From Nocardiopsis listeri NBRC 13360 (lineage in GTDB: Bacteria; Actinomycetota; Actinomycetes; Streptosporangiales; Streptosporangiaceae), in contig NZ_BCSH01000007.1 of the NCBI RefSeq assembly GCF_001570765.1, forward strand, positions 1 through 64,000: a stretch of 64,000 nucleotides of DNA, written 5' to 3'. Under the pieces are notes generated by a model. That model had not been told where the DNA came from and did no database searches. It was given only the letters and a program-made list of their open reading frames with translations. Shown here one piece after another: positions 16,411 to 24,185 of the stretch (position 1 is the stretch's first letter; each line of letters begins with the position of its first letter). The translations under genes were made by a program, and so were the position numbers.

Positions 16411-17463
16411 TCAGGTCCAGGGCAGGGGGACCGGCACCGGTATCGAGCCTTCCTCCAGGGAGCGGGCGCCGGCCACCCCCACCAGGGACGCGGCCACGGC
16501 CTCGCGCACCCCCACCGGTGGTGGCGCACCCTCTTCCACGGTCGCGCGCAGCCCTTGGAGGACGAGCACCGTGCCCTCCTGTCCTCGTTCCACGGCGACG
16601 TCGTCCACGAGTACCGGAGGGGCGATGTGTTCGTCCTCCCGGGTGTGCCCGTCCGCGCGCGCCCATCCCGGGTGACGCACCCGCACCGACCAGGCGCTCT
16701 CGCCGAGGCTTCGCCCCGCTTCGGCGGCTGCGCGTGTGCCGTGCACCGAGATCCGGCTCCAGTGCGAGTCCGGTTCTCCCTGAAGGAAGCCGTTGCGGGT
16801 CAGGGCCAGCGCCCCGGTGGACAGGCGCACCGCCATCACCGAGGCCTGTCTGGGAGAGGCGGTGTGCACGGTGAAGGCGGTGACCTGCACCGGCAGGGCT
16901 TCGGTGATCGCCAGGATGGGCGATAGCGAGTGCGTGCAGTAGGCGCTCGGAGCGATACGGCCACGCCAGTGTCCGGGGTCCCCGATCAGGTCTTGGACCG
17001 TTCGGGGGGCCATGGCGTGCAGATAGTCCGCTTCGATGAGGTCGATCTCGCCCAACGTGCCCTCTTGGGCCAGTGTGCGTAGGAGTCGCGTGTGCGGGTG
17101 CAGGACGTAGTTCTCCGCGAAGGAGTAGGTGGCCGTGCTCGCCTGGGCGGTGGCCAGGAGTTCGGCTCCCTCCCGGGCGTCGACGCAGGCCGCGGTCTCT
17201 GAGAGTACGTGGACGCCATGTTCGAGGAAGGTGATGGCCAGGGGTGCGTGGGAGTCGAAGTCGTTGGTGAGCAGGACCGCGTCCAGATCCTGGTGGAGCA
17301 GGTCGCGCCAGTGCGCGACCAGGGTCAGGGTGGGCAGTTGCGCGCCGGCGTTTCGCGCCGTGGCGGGGTCCACGTCGCAGCCCGCGACCACTTCGATGCC
17401 GATTCGTTTCGCCCATCGGGCCATGTGCAGTCCCTGGCGAAGGCCCACCACTCCCATACGCAT
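16411..17463 (-). CDS. Gfo/Idh/MocA-family oxidoreductase (350 aa)
   Basis: A Gfo/Idh/MocA protein: the N-terminal Rossmann domain begins 'MRMGVVGLRQGLHMARWAKR' with 'EVVAGCDVDPATA', then 'LDAVLLTNDFDSHAPLAITF' and 'LEHGVHVLSETAACVDAREG'. The usual 'EKP' lysine position reads 'SETAAC', as in a sub-branch of the family. The C-terminal domain includes 'LGEIDLIEADYLHAM' and an aromatic-rich 'GHWRGRIAPSAYCTHSLSP'. It probably uses NAD(P) on a sugar or inositol derivative. It stands alone. Replacement of the catalytic lysine may mean altered or absent dehydrogenase activity. Confidence 0.85.
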   Translation of the reverse strand: MRMGVVGLRQGLHMARWAKRIGIEVVAGCDVDPATARNAGAQLPTLTLVAHWRDLLHQDLDAVLLTNDFDSHAPLAITFLEHGVHVLSETAACVDAREGAELLATAQASTATYSFAENYVLHPHTRLLRTLAQEGTLGEIDLIEADYLHAMAPRTVQDLIGDPGHWRGRIAPSAYCTHSLSPILAITEALPVQVTAFTVHTASPRQASVMAVRLSTGALALTRNGFLQGEPDSHWSRISVHGTRAAAEAGRSLGESAWSVRVRHPGWARADGHTREDEHIAPPVLVDDVAVERGQEGTVLVLQGLRATVEEGAPPPVGVREAVAASLVGVAGARSLEEGSIPVPVPLPWT

Positions 17464-17570
17464 GGGTCGATGATCCCCGTACCGGTGGCGTGGGGCCACC
17501 GGTTTTCCAAGGCGGGGCGCGGGAGATGGGATTCGTTCACCGGGTGGGGCCTGGTCGCGAGCCGATGGTT

Positions 17571-17906
17571 TCAGGCACGTGTGGTCGGCAACTCCAGCAG
17601 GGTCTGGCCGGGGATGGAGGCGTCGGGGCGGCGATAGCGTGCCAGGCAGCGGCGGCAGTCGACCCCGGTGGCGGCGGCGCGCAGGCGCAGTGGGTCCACG
17701 GCGGCGTGGCATCCGGTGGCCGGTACCGACACCCCTGCCCACAGATGGCTGGTGAGGGTGTGCACGATCTCGCCGGAGCCGATGGTGACGCCCTTGGCGC
17801 CGGTCAGGCCGGCGCGGTGGCGGTTCAAGACCGCCATCAGGTGTTCGACGTCGGTCCGTCCCGCCTGTGGGGTGGGGCCGTTGGGCCCGAAGACGGTGTT
17901 GTCCAT
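17571..17906 (-). CDS. Hypothetical protein with Cys pair (111 aa)
   Basis: I do not recognise this 111-residue protein. It begins MDNTVFGPNGPTPQAG, continues with a helical 'TDVEHLMAVLNRHRAGLTG' and a strand-rich middle, and has three cysteines near the C-terminus: 'ATGCHAAVDPLRLRAAATG' then 'VDCRRCLARY'. The spaced C...CxxC could bind zinc or a cluster. It lies between the Gfo/Idh gene (108 bp downstream) and broken genes upstream, so it may be part of a decayed accessory region. Third positions are GC-rich, supporting real coding. Confidence 0.6.
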   Translation of the reverse strand: MDNTVFGPNGPTPQAGRTDVEHLMAVLNRHRAGLTGAKGVTIGSGEIVHTLTSHLWAGVSVPATGCHAAVDPLRLRAAATGVDCRRCLARYRRPDASIPGQTLLELPTTRA

Positions 17907-17973
17907 GGTCGGAAGGATGCCCGTCAAGTGGGGCGGGAACACCTCGACAGGCCGTGCCCGTGGACAATGGGGT

Positions 17974-18142
17974 TCAGTCGAACAGAGCGCGCAGCAGGCG
18001 GGGCTCCTGTTGGGTGAGCCAGTCGTTGCGTCGGTCCCAGCGGGCCCAGCCGCCGAAGCGTTCCAGGTCGCGGATGAACAGGGTGTTGCCGCTCTCGACC
18101 ATGGTGCGCACGAAGGCACGGGAGACTTCGTTGTTGGTGATC
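17974..18142 (-). pseudogene. C-terminal fragment of an unidentified protein
   Basis: The reverse frame ends 'TMVESGNTLFIRDLERFGGW' then 'ARWDRRNDWLTQQEPRLLRA', a well-formed protein tail that I cannot name. Its similarity to coding sequence stops at about 18140, exactly where the oppositely oriented DUF5753 fragment begins, so both look cut at the same junction. No start codon with a ribosome binding site precedes it. Confidence 0.4.
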
Positions 18143-18382
18143 GCTGATGAGGCTGGTGCGCACCCCGCAGTCGATGGCGCCTTCGCCCTGTTCGATTTCC
18201 CCCGTCCAGAGCCGGGCATAGTCTCAATTCCCACCGTGGTGGAGGCGCTGTACGTTGAAGACGGAGACTACTTCGACAAACACGCGCTGATCTTCGATGC
18301 CGTCCAGAACCTGGCGTTGGACCCGCAGAGGTCGCTAGACCTGATCGGTTCCATCGCCGACGAGCACGACAAGCGAGCCTGA
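18137..18382 (+). pseudogene. Truncated XRE-family regulator (DUF5753 tail)
   Basis: Residues 'AGAHPAVDGAFALFDFPRP', 'VVEALYVEDGDYFDKHALIF' and 'QRSLDLIGSIADEHDKRA' match the C-terminal third of the DUF5753 domain found in Scr1-type helix-turn-helix regulators of actinomycetes. The HTH and the first part of DUF5753 are missing: only about 80 residues remain from a possible GTG at 18137. The stop is 2 bp before the DUF397 gene, the usual arrangement of this regulator/DUF397 pair. The N-terminal loss is probably a deletion or rearrangement at about 18140. Confidence 0.75.
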
Positions 18383-18384
18383 AC

Positions 18385-18633
18385 ATGTTGCTGGAGTTCC
18401 GTAAGTCCTCCTACTCCACCAGCGGTGACAACTGCGTGGAGATCGCCCCCATCCTCAACTTCCGTAAGTCCTCCCATTCGTCTGGGCATGAGAACTGTGT
18501 GGAGGTCGCGGGCCTGCCCACGGGTGCCGCCATTCGTGACTCCAAGTACCCCGAACTGGGTTTCCTCCCTGTCGGGGCCGGTGAGTGGGACTCCTTCACC
18601 CGTCTGGTCGCCGCCGAAGCTCCCGACGCCTGA
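18385..18633 (+). CDS. DUF397 protein with duplicated N-terminal half (82 aa)
   Basis: A DUF397 small protein: 'FRKSSHSSGHENCVEVAGLP' then 'AAIRDSKYPELGFLPVGAGE' and 'WDSFTRLVA' give the complete domain. Unusually, the first 20 residues repeat its beginning: 'FRKSSYSTSGDNCVEIAPIL' stands directly before it. DUF397 proteins are usually encoded next to DUF5753/XRE regulators and are thought to act as their partners in development and antibiotic production. Here the partner is truncated, leaving DUF397 without an intact regulator in the neighbourhood. Confidence 0.85.
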   Translation: MLLEFRKSSYSTSGDNCVEIAPILNFRKSSHSSGHENCVEVAGLPTGAAIRDSKYPELGFLPVGAGEWDSFTRLVAAEAPDA

Positions 18634-18738
18634 CCCGAGCGTTTCCCGGTGGTGGGCCGTTTCCCGGTCCGCCACCGATCGGCGACACAGCGCCCGATCC
18701 GGTGTTCCACCAGATCCGGGGCGTGGCACGATCGGCTG

Positions 18739-19698
18739 ATGACCGACTTCCTCACCCGAGAACAGCTCGCCCGCCGTACCTCCGCCGCCGTGCAGGCCGC
18801 AGTCGGAGCCGGACGCGACCTCGGACTCACGGTGACCGAACCCCGACTCCTCCACGACCTGTTCTCCGTGGTCGTGCACCTGGCGCCCTCCCCCGTCGTG
18901 GCCCGGATCCCCACCGTCCTGCCGCAATCCACGAGCCTGGAATCCCTGGCCGCACGCCAAAGCGCGGAACTGGACGTGACCCGGTGGCTGGACGAACAGG
19001 GCGTCCCCGTGCTCCCGCCCAGCCCCCTCGTGCCACGCCGACCCGTCCAGCGTGACGGGTTCTCGATGACGTTCTGGCAGTACGTCCAGGAGAACCGTGA
19101 CAAGGAACCCGACTACGCGGTCAACTCCGAGAGCACCGCGAACCTGCACGCCGCCCTGCGCGACTACCCGGGGCGGCTGACGTTCCTGGGCGCGGCCGAT
19201 CCGCACTCGCTCTCGGCCGGCCTGGATCAGCTGGAGAAGAGCCCCGACCTCATCTCCCCTCAGGACTTGGACCGCGCCCGTCGTGAGTGGCGGGTCCTGG
19301 AGCCCGTCGCCGGCTCACGCGCGGAGTTCGAGAAGGCGTTTCCGGGCATCGACCTACAGCCCGTCCATGGTGACTCCCCGCCCGCGAACATCTTCGCAGC
19401 GGTGGACGGGGATCGCTACGCCGACTTCGAGCTGGTCTCGCTGGGCCCGGTGGAGTGGGACCTGGCCGCGTTGGGACCGGAGCTGGAGGCCTCCTACAAC
19501 CGTGGCGCGCGACGTAACGGGCAACGTGAGCTCGATGAGGACGTGCTGTCCTTCGTCAACGCGGTGGGGGCACTGCGAGTGATCGCCACCCTCGAACTCG
19601 TCCCGAAGCTGCCTCTGCTGGCGCAGTACCTGAACCCGGCCGTCGACCAGTGGCGAGCCACACCGTTCACCACCGGCCTGCCAAGGCCGGCCGACTGA
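18739..19698 (+). CDS. Phosphotransferase (APH-like kinase) (319 aa)
   Basis: An aminoglycoside phosphotransferase-fold protein. The Brenner-type catalytic motif is 'VHGDSPPANIF' (about residue 212), keeping the H, D and N of HxDxxxxN, followed by 'YADFELVSLGPVEWDLAAL', the metal-binding region. The N-lobe is less conserved ('VVVHLAPSPVVARIPTVLP'). Such proteins phosphorylate small molecules, including antibiotics and choline-like substrates; this one cannot be assigned. ATG 18739 opens the frame 105 bp after DUF397. It precedes the erythromycin esterase-type gene in the same direction. Confidence 0.8.
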   Translation: MTDFLTREQLARRTSAAVQAAVGAGRDLGLTVTEPRLLHDLFSVVVHLAPSPVVARIPTVLPQSTSLESLAARQSAELDVTRWLDEQGVPVLPPSPLVPRRPVQRDGFSMTFWQYVQENRDKEPDYAVNSESTANLHAALRDYPGRLTFLGAADPHSLSAGLDQLEKSPDLISPQDLDRARREWRVLEPVAGSRAEFEKAFPGIDLQPVHGDSPPANIFAAVDGDRYADFELVSLGPVEWDLAALGPELEASYNRGARRNGQRELDEDVLSFVNAVGALRVIATLELVPKLPLLAQYLNPAVDQWRATPFTTGLPRPAD

Positions 19699-19837
19699 CT
19701 CCGGTGGGCTGATTCGGGTGGATGGGTGCCCGCCGGACGTCCCCCTGCCGATCTGTGTCGGGATGCTACCCGGTTTGAGGGTTTTCCTTATGAATCCTGG
19801 CCATTTCAGGAAAAAGTCCAAATAGGAACTTCAGGGA

Positions 19838-19843
19838 TACCGT
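19838..19843 (+). promoter_or_regulatory. Putative -10 box for a leaderless esterase transcript
   Basis: TACCGT fits the actinobacterial -10 pattern TANNNT and lies 7 nt before ATG 19851. That spacing puts transcription start at or next to the start codon. A GAAGG ends one base before the ATG, too close to act as a normal ribosome binding site. A clear -35 is not visible. Confidence 0.45.
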
Positions 19844-19850
19844 TGAAGGT

Positions 19851-21047
19851 ATGGATTTCGACATCGAAGATGCCACCCGAGCCCTCGACGTCAACGCCGT
19901 CATGGACCTGTTGCCACAACGGCCACGGCTGCTGGCCTTGGGCGAGCCCGCCCACCGCCAAGGCACGCTGCTGAACCTGCGCAACGACCTCTTCCGAGAG
20001 CTCGCCGAACAGTACGGCTACCGCACGATCGCGATCGAGAGCGATTGTCTGAGGGGCCTGGTCGTGGACGAGTACGTCACCGGTGGCCCGGGCACCCTGG
20101 AGGAGGTGCTGGAGCGCGGATTCAGCCACCAATGGGGCGCCGACCAGGGCAACCGTGACCTGGTGCGCTGGATGCGTTCCCACAACGAGGGCCGGCCCGC
20201 CCACGAACAGGTTCGCTTCGTCGGCTTCGACGGCCCGTTGGAGATCACCGGTGCCCAGAGCCCACGCCAGGCCCTGATCGCGCTGCACGGGTTCCTCTCC
20301 ACCCACGTGGAATCGGGGCTGTTGCCCTGCACCGCACACACCCTGCACGACCTGCTGGGCGCCGACGAACAGTGGACCGAACCCGAGGCCATGATGGACC
20401 CCACCCGATCTGTGGGACGCTCCGCCGAGGCCGACCGACTGCGACTGATCGCCCACGACCTGGTGGCGCTGTTGGAGGAGGACGCCCCGCACCTGATCGC
20501 GAAGACCTCGCAAGAGGACATGGAGCGGGCGCGCCTGTACGGGCGTACCGCCACCGGTCTGCTGCGCTACCACCACTGCATGGCCGACACCTCACCGGCC
20601 CGCATGTCCCGGTTACTGAGCGTGCGCGACGCGATGATGGCCCACAACCTCCTGGCCACCGCCGAACGCGCGGCGACGATGGTCCACGCCCACAACGCCC
20701 ACCTGCAAAGGCACCAGAGCAGCATGGACATGTGGCAGGGGCGGGTGCGATGGTGGAGCGCCGGAGCGCTGCTGAACGCCCGCCTGGGCCAGGAGTACGC
20801 CTTCCTGCACACGGCACTGGGCACCCTGTCGGGCCAGGGCGTGGACACTCCACCGCCGCACACCATCGAAGGGCTGCTGCATGAGCTGGAGGGCGACCAT
20901 CACCTGGTCGATCCCCGGCCCCTGGCCCGGGCCTTGGAGGGCGCCCCGCTCCGACCTCGTGAGTCGCCCTGGTTCGGATACGCCCCACTGGCCCCGGCCC
21001 ACTTGGCCGGAATCGACGGCCTGGTGTTCGTCAAGCACGTGGCCTAG
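19851..21047 (+). CDS. Erythromycin esterase family hydrolase (398 aa)
   Basis: A protein of the erythromycin esterase/succinoglycan family, full length at 398 residues. The N-terminal 'LLALGEPAHRQGTLLNLRND' carries the conserved Glu and His (family pattern GExxH), 'YGYRTIAIESDCLRGLVVDE' the second motif, and 'TMVHAHNAHLQRHQS' the later histidine pair. Ere enzymes hydrolyse the macrolactone ester; many relatives are of unknown substrate. The gene appears leaderless. Its neighbour is an APH-like kinase, so this may be a small resistance island, though that is inference. Confidence 0.85.
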   Translation: MDFDIEDATRALDVNAVMDLLPQRPRLLALGEPAHRQGTLLNLRNDLFRELAEQYGYRTIAIESDCLRGLVVDEYVTGGPGTLEEVLERGFSHQWGADQGNRDLVRWMRSHNEGRPAHEQVRFVGFDGPLEITGAQSPRQALIALHGFLSTHVESGLLPCTAHTLHDLLGADEQWTEPEAMMDPTRSVGRSAEADRLRLIAHDLVALLEEDAPHLIAKTSQEDMERARLYGRTATGLLRYHHCMADTSPARMSRLLSVRDAMMAHNLLATAERAATMVHAHNAHLQRHQSSMDMWQGRVRWWSAGALLNARLGQEYAFLHTALGTLSGQGVDTPPPHTIEGLLHELEGDHHLVDPRPLARALEGAPLRPRESPWFGYAPLAPAHLAGIDGLVFVKHVA

Positions 21048-21075
21048 AGGCACTGACCACAGAGGTCGAGTACAT

Positions 21076-21942
21076 CTAGGACCCGAACCGTTCGAGTACC
21101 GTTCGCGCCGTCTCCAGTTGGACGTCCCTGACCTGGGCGAAGAGTGCGAAATCCCGGGGGTGTTCCTCGATCAGGTCCTCTTGCTCCGCCGCCTCCGCCT
21201 CGCGCCAGACCTCGACCACCGAGGCGTCCTCCTTACAGGCCACGTCCGCCGTGGCCACCTCTCTCTCCTGCGTTGACGGATCGTCCTCCCCTTCCGCCCA
21301 ACGCTCCTCGGCCCAGGCCTCGGGCGGAGTGGGATAGTCCAAGCCCCGCTCCGCCATGCACGCGCTCCAGGCGGAGAAGGCGTCGACCACCGGGGGCGCG
21401 CTTCGGGAGGTCTCGAAGCTCGCGTGGATGTAGGAGTTCAACAGGTCGTAGTCCATGTCGGGGACACCCGCCGTGATGTCCCCGGCCGCCTCTTCGAGGC
21501 ACCCGGTTTCGCCCTCGCTCCCGTGGGCCGCTCGGTGCTCGGTGGCCAGGAGGGTGAGCCGCTCTTGCCGCGTCTCCTCCACGAGGACCTCGTCCGCCGC
21601 CCCCGGCGGGGCGCCGTAACCGTACTGTCGGGCCACCTCCATCTCGATCACTCCGTATCGACGTCGGTGCGCGGGGTCGGTCCCCTCCTCCTCGGGGGCG
21701 GGGAGCACCTGCCAGTCCATGCCGTGTCTTCGCATGCAGTCGCGCACGAGCAGGTCCTCGGCGTAGTCGAGTGTTCGCATTTGGAAGGGGGAGAGCGTGT
21801 ACTCGTCGAAGGGCAGGGTCAGCGACCGCACCCTCTGATCGGCGGGAAGGTAGCGGTCCCCGCCTTCCCCATCCTGTACGCCGCAGGCGGCGAGTCCGAG
21901 GGCAAGGCACAGCGACCCGGCCACCGAAAGAAGTCTGTTCAT
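21076..21942 (-). CDS. Putative lipoprotein (288 aa)
   Basis: A secreted lipoprotein: the signal peptide 'MNRLLSVAGSLCLALGLAAC' ends in the lipobox LAAC, giving a lipidated Cys20. The mature part is acidic and helical with several cysteines ('LLVRDCMRRHGMDW', 'FSAWSACMAERGLDYP'), the two Cys-Met contexts resembling the paired repeats of many actinobacterial unknown lipoproteins. No enzymatic motif is visible. It converges with the esterase gene, 28 bp away. Confidence 0.75.
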   Translation of the reverse strand: MNRLLSVAGSLCLALGLAACGVQDGEGGDRYLPADQRVRSLTLPFDEYTLSPFQMRTLDYAEDLLVRDCMRRHGMDWQVLPAPEEEGTDPAHRRRYGVIEMEVARQYGYGAPPGAADEVLVEETRQERLTLLATEHRAAHGSEGETGCLEEAAGDITAGVPDMDYDLLNSYIHASFETSRSAPPVVDAFSAWSACMAERGLDYPTPPEAWAEERWAEGEDDPSTQEREVATADVACKEDASVVEVWREAEAAEQEDLIEEHPRDFALFAQVRDVQLETARTVLERFGS

Positions 21943-22063
21943 CGGTTTGTTCGGGCTTGGAGACCCGGTCCTTCAGGTCCGGGAGGAAACGCCCTATTCC
22001 TTCCATCGGTTCTTCATCGGCATGGTGCCGGGAAGGCCGCGCCCGACTTCCCCGGCACGCTGA

Positions 22064-22465
22064 TCACCAGACCTTGATCGAGCTGATCTTGTTGTCGAAT
22101 CCGTTGTCGGTCAGATCCTTGTCGGAGGAGTTCTTCTGGGCGTAGTAGGACGCCCCCTTGTATTCTGCGTGCTCGTAGAAGGAGGCGTTGCTGGACTTCT
22201 GGTTCTTCATGGAACTGGCGTTGTCATTGACGCTACGGCAACCCGACCCGCTCCAGCAGTTGCCGGCCAGGTTGCGGTCGCTGCCGGAGGTCCGCCAGGA
22301 CCCGCCCTTGTAGTCGTCGTGCTCGTAGAGGTAGATGTAGGTGGCCTGCGCCTCGACCATGGGGACGCTCGCGGCCGAGGCCGTCGGGGCCGTACCGAGC
22401 ACACCGGCGACGGCGACGGCGGCCACCATCGCTGCGGTGGCGAACAGTCGCTTGTTGGCAGACAT
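22064..22465 (-). CDS. Secreted beta/gamma-crystallin-fold protein, peptidase inhibitor I36 type (133 aa)
   Basis: A secreted small protein with a Sec signal peptide of about 32 residues ('LFATAAMVAAVAVAGVLG', cleavage near ASA-AS). The mature domain has two crystallin-like halves, 'YIYLYEHDDYKGGSW' and 'ASFYEHAEYKGASYY', plus a disulphide candidate 'GNCWSGSGCRSVND'. This is the layout of the I36 inhibitors such as the Streptomyces SMI family, which inhibit secreted metalloproteases. ATG 22465 is chosen because it begins the signal peptide. Upstream is a 395-bp AT-richer control region. Confidence 0.82.
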   Translation of the reverse strand: MSANKRLFATAAMVAAVAVAGVLGTAPTASAASVPMVEAQATYIYLYEHDDYKGGSWRTSGSDRNLAGNCWSGSGCRSVNDNASSMKNQKSSNASFYEHAEYKGASYYAQKNSSDKDLTDNGFDNKISSIKVW

Positions 22466-22860
22466 GGATTCCCTCTCTCGGTTGGAGACGCCAATAGTTA
22501 CCACGGCCGGAATGTCCCGGTCGCGCTTCGCGGCGCCCCCAACGACATTAGGCGAGGAGTTCGATCATGAAAAGGAAAAGCCTTGGCCACATTAGGCCGT
22601 CGTCGGCATGACATTCCGGGATTCAGAGCCCATATTGGAGCAATTGCGGATAAAAATTAATGCCCAACAGCATTACTGAATTCGCTGGTCGCCATGATTG
22701 GGCAGAGGAGACAGCAACGGGTGTGGTCGCCGTTCACCCGCGCCGGGGCCACGCGGTCCGACCTCCTCGGGCGGACCCGGGCGCGCCGCGCCCGCGGGGG
22801 TCGTCCACAGGCGACTTCGTTCCTCTTCCCCCGCCCGCCTCGAAAACCTAGCGTGAAGGG
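22466..22860. other. Intergenic control region with inverted repeat and 14-codon frame
   Basis: This 395-bp divergent region between the secreted inhibitor and the flavin protein is AT-richer than its surroundings. Inside, CCGGAATGTC (22507-22516) and its complement GACATTCCGG (22610-22619) flank a 14-codon frame, ATG 22567 to TGA 22611 (MKRKSLGHIRPSSA), that has GAGGAG at a proper distance. ACATTAGGC occurs twice. It may be a leader peptide, a small mobile remnant, or chance. No other gene is seen. Confidence 0.4.
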
Positions 22861-23310
22861 GTGAGCGAAACTCCCAGTACCCCCTCGCCCCACCCCTTCG
22901 ACGTCGACAGCTTCCTGGCCCGGCCACTGGTGGCCCGCGTGGCCACCACCAACGCCTCGGGTGCGCCCACCGTCAGACCGGTCTGGTTCCTGTGGGAGGA
23001 AGGGGTGTTGCGGTGGATCACCGGTGAGTACTCGGTCATGGTCAAACACCTGGAACGCGACCCACGCACCGCCGTGGTGATCGACACCTGTGACCTGCGA
23101 CGTCAGGAGTACCTACAGGTGATCATGCGGGGCAGAGCCGAAGTGGTGCCCTTCGACCGGGCCCTGGCCAGACGCAAACTCCGTCGCTACCTGGGCGAGG
23201 AGGAGAGCACCTGGCATCCGGACTTCCAGCACTTCGCCGACGACGCCCGCCTGGTGCGCCTGGTCCCCGAACGCACCGTGGTCAAGGACCTGTCCAAGAC
23301 CCTGCCCTGA
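22861..23310 (+). CDS. Pyridoxamine oxidase-like F420/FMN protein (149 aa)
   Basis: A PPOX-class split-barrel flavoprotein of typical length. 'LVARVATTNASGAPTVRPVW' followed by 'FLWEEGVLRWITGEYSVMVK' is the N-terminal flavin/F420-binding pattern, and 'DPRTAVVIDTCD' and 'MRGRAEVVPFD' complete the barrel. Actinobacterial members bind FMN or F420 and reduce small molecules. The start is a GTG at 22861. Monocistronic, closed by a strong shared terminator. Confidence 0.85.
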   Translation: MSETPSTPSPHPFDVDSFLARPLVARVATTNASGAPTVRPVWFLWEEGVLRWITGEYSVMVKHLERDPRTAVVIDTCDLRRQEYLQVIMRGRAEVVPFDRALARRKLRRYLGEEESTWHPDFQHFADDARLVRLVPERTVVKDLSKTLP

Positions 23311-23325
23311 CCGTGCGTATCGGAC

Positions 23326-23369
23326 GCGGACCGGCCGCACCAGAATCGGTCCTGGTGCGGCCGGTCCGC
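23326..23369. terminator. Perfect 17-bp stem terminator between convergent genes
   Basis: Arms GCGGACCGGCCGCACCA (23326-23342) and its exact complement (23353-23369) enclose a 10-nt loop. It ends at the stop codon of the winged-helix gene and serves as a likely terminator for both the flavin protein and that operon. Confidence 0.75.
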
Positions 23370-23671
23370 TACCGGGCAGGACGGTCGCGATGACTCTGGT
23401 CGACGATCCTGCGAAGCGCGGCGAGATGGTTTTCGATGGCCGCGCGCCCGGTGTCGGTCAGTCGCAGACTGGTGCGCGGGTACTTGCCCACGTAGCCCTT
23501 GTGCACCTCTACGTATTCGTGCGTCTCCAGCTTCCCGATCTGCTTGGACAGGGCCGACTTGGACAACCCCGCACCCTCGCGCACGAAGGAGAAGTCCGCC
23601 CAGTCGCTGGAGGCGAGCAACGCCAGGATCTTCAACCGTGTGGCGTCGGCCAGCAACGGGTCGATCTCCAC
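23369..23671 (-). CDS. Winged-helix transcriptional regulator (100 aa)
   Basis: A 100-residue single-domain regulator: 'ADATRLKILALLASSDWADF' then 'SFVREGAGLSKSALSKQIGK' and 'LETHEYVEVHKGYVGKYPRT' give the winged helix-turn-helix of the ArsR/MarR-like DUF family that pairs with small membrane proteins. 'LRLTDTGRAAIENHLAALRR' is the C-terminal dimerisation helix. It follows the membrane protein gene after 4 bp and likely autoregulates that operon through the perfect palindrome at 24169-24185. Confidence 0.85.
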   Translation of the reverse strand: MEIDPLLADATRLKILALLASSDWADFSFVREGAGLSKSALSKQIGKLETHEYVEVHKGYVGKYPRTSLRLTDTGRAAIENHLAALRRIVDQSHRDRPAR

Positions 23672-23675
23672 GGAC

Positions 23676-24149
23676 CTAACCTCGCTTTTCCGGCCTGGTC
23701 ATCCACCACTTGGCGAAGGGCGGACCCGCCAGGGCGAGCAGCAGGCCCACCACGGCCCCCGAGATCGGATAGGTCTGGCCCAGCAGGCTCGAAACGGCCG
23801 TGTTGATCGAGATGAACAGCGCCAGCACCACGAGGATGAGCACGAGCGAGAGCGTTCGTCGTCGACGGCCGGCGATGCCGGTCAGCCGTGCGCGATTACC
23901 GGTGAGCCATCCCCATCGAGCGGACCTGTTGAGCACCGCGGCCAGCAGGCCCACCACGACCAACCCCCAGGAGAGGTAGGTGCCCATCTCCGGACTCATG
24001 AGCCAAAAGAGCACCGACGCGGCGAACACCGCGATGCCGGCCACGGCCCAAGGACCGCGCTTGTGCACCAGTGCGGCGGAGGCCTCCCGCTTCGCCTCGT
24101 CGACTTCCTTCAGGTTCCGCTCCGCGTCGGAGGGGTCGATGTGATTCAT
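23676..24149 (-). CDS. Small multi-pass membrane protein (157 aa)
   Basis: A hydrophilic N-terminus ('DPSDAERNLKEVDEAKREAS') is followed by two membrane helices, an arginine-rich loop ('TGIAGRRRRTLS') and two more helices, ending 'FAKWWMTRPEKRG'. Genes of this kind regularly precede the PadR/MarR-like winged-helix partner encoded next. ATG 24149 has GGAG 7 nt upstream; GTG 24161 is an alternative. Function unknown; the pairing suggests a stress or solute-sensing role, which is inference. Confidence 0.75.
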   Translation of the reverse strand: MNHIDPSDAERNLKEVDEAKREASAALVHKRGPWAVAGIAVFAASVLFWLMSPEMGTYLSWGLVVVGLLAAVLNRSARWGWLTGNRARLTGIAGRRRRTLSLVLILVVLALFISINTAVSSLLGQTYPISGAVVGLLLALAGPPFAKWWMTRPEKRG

Positions 24150-24168
24150 GTTGTCCTCCACTCACCTA

Positions 24169-24185
24169 GTTTCCTTGAAGGAAAC
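24169..24185 (-). promoter_or_regulatory. Perfect 17-bp palindrome, candidate operator
   Basis: GTTTCCTTGAAGGAAAC is perfectly symmetric around its central base and lies 20 bp upstream of the start of the membrane protein/winged-helix operon. Its placement between promoter and start codon fits an autoregulatory operator for the winged-helix protein. Confidence 0.65.
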
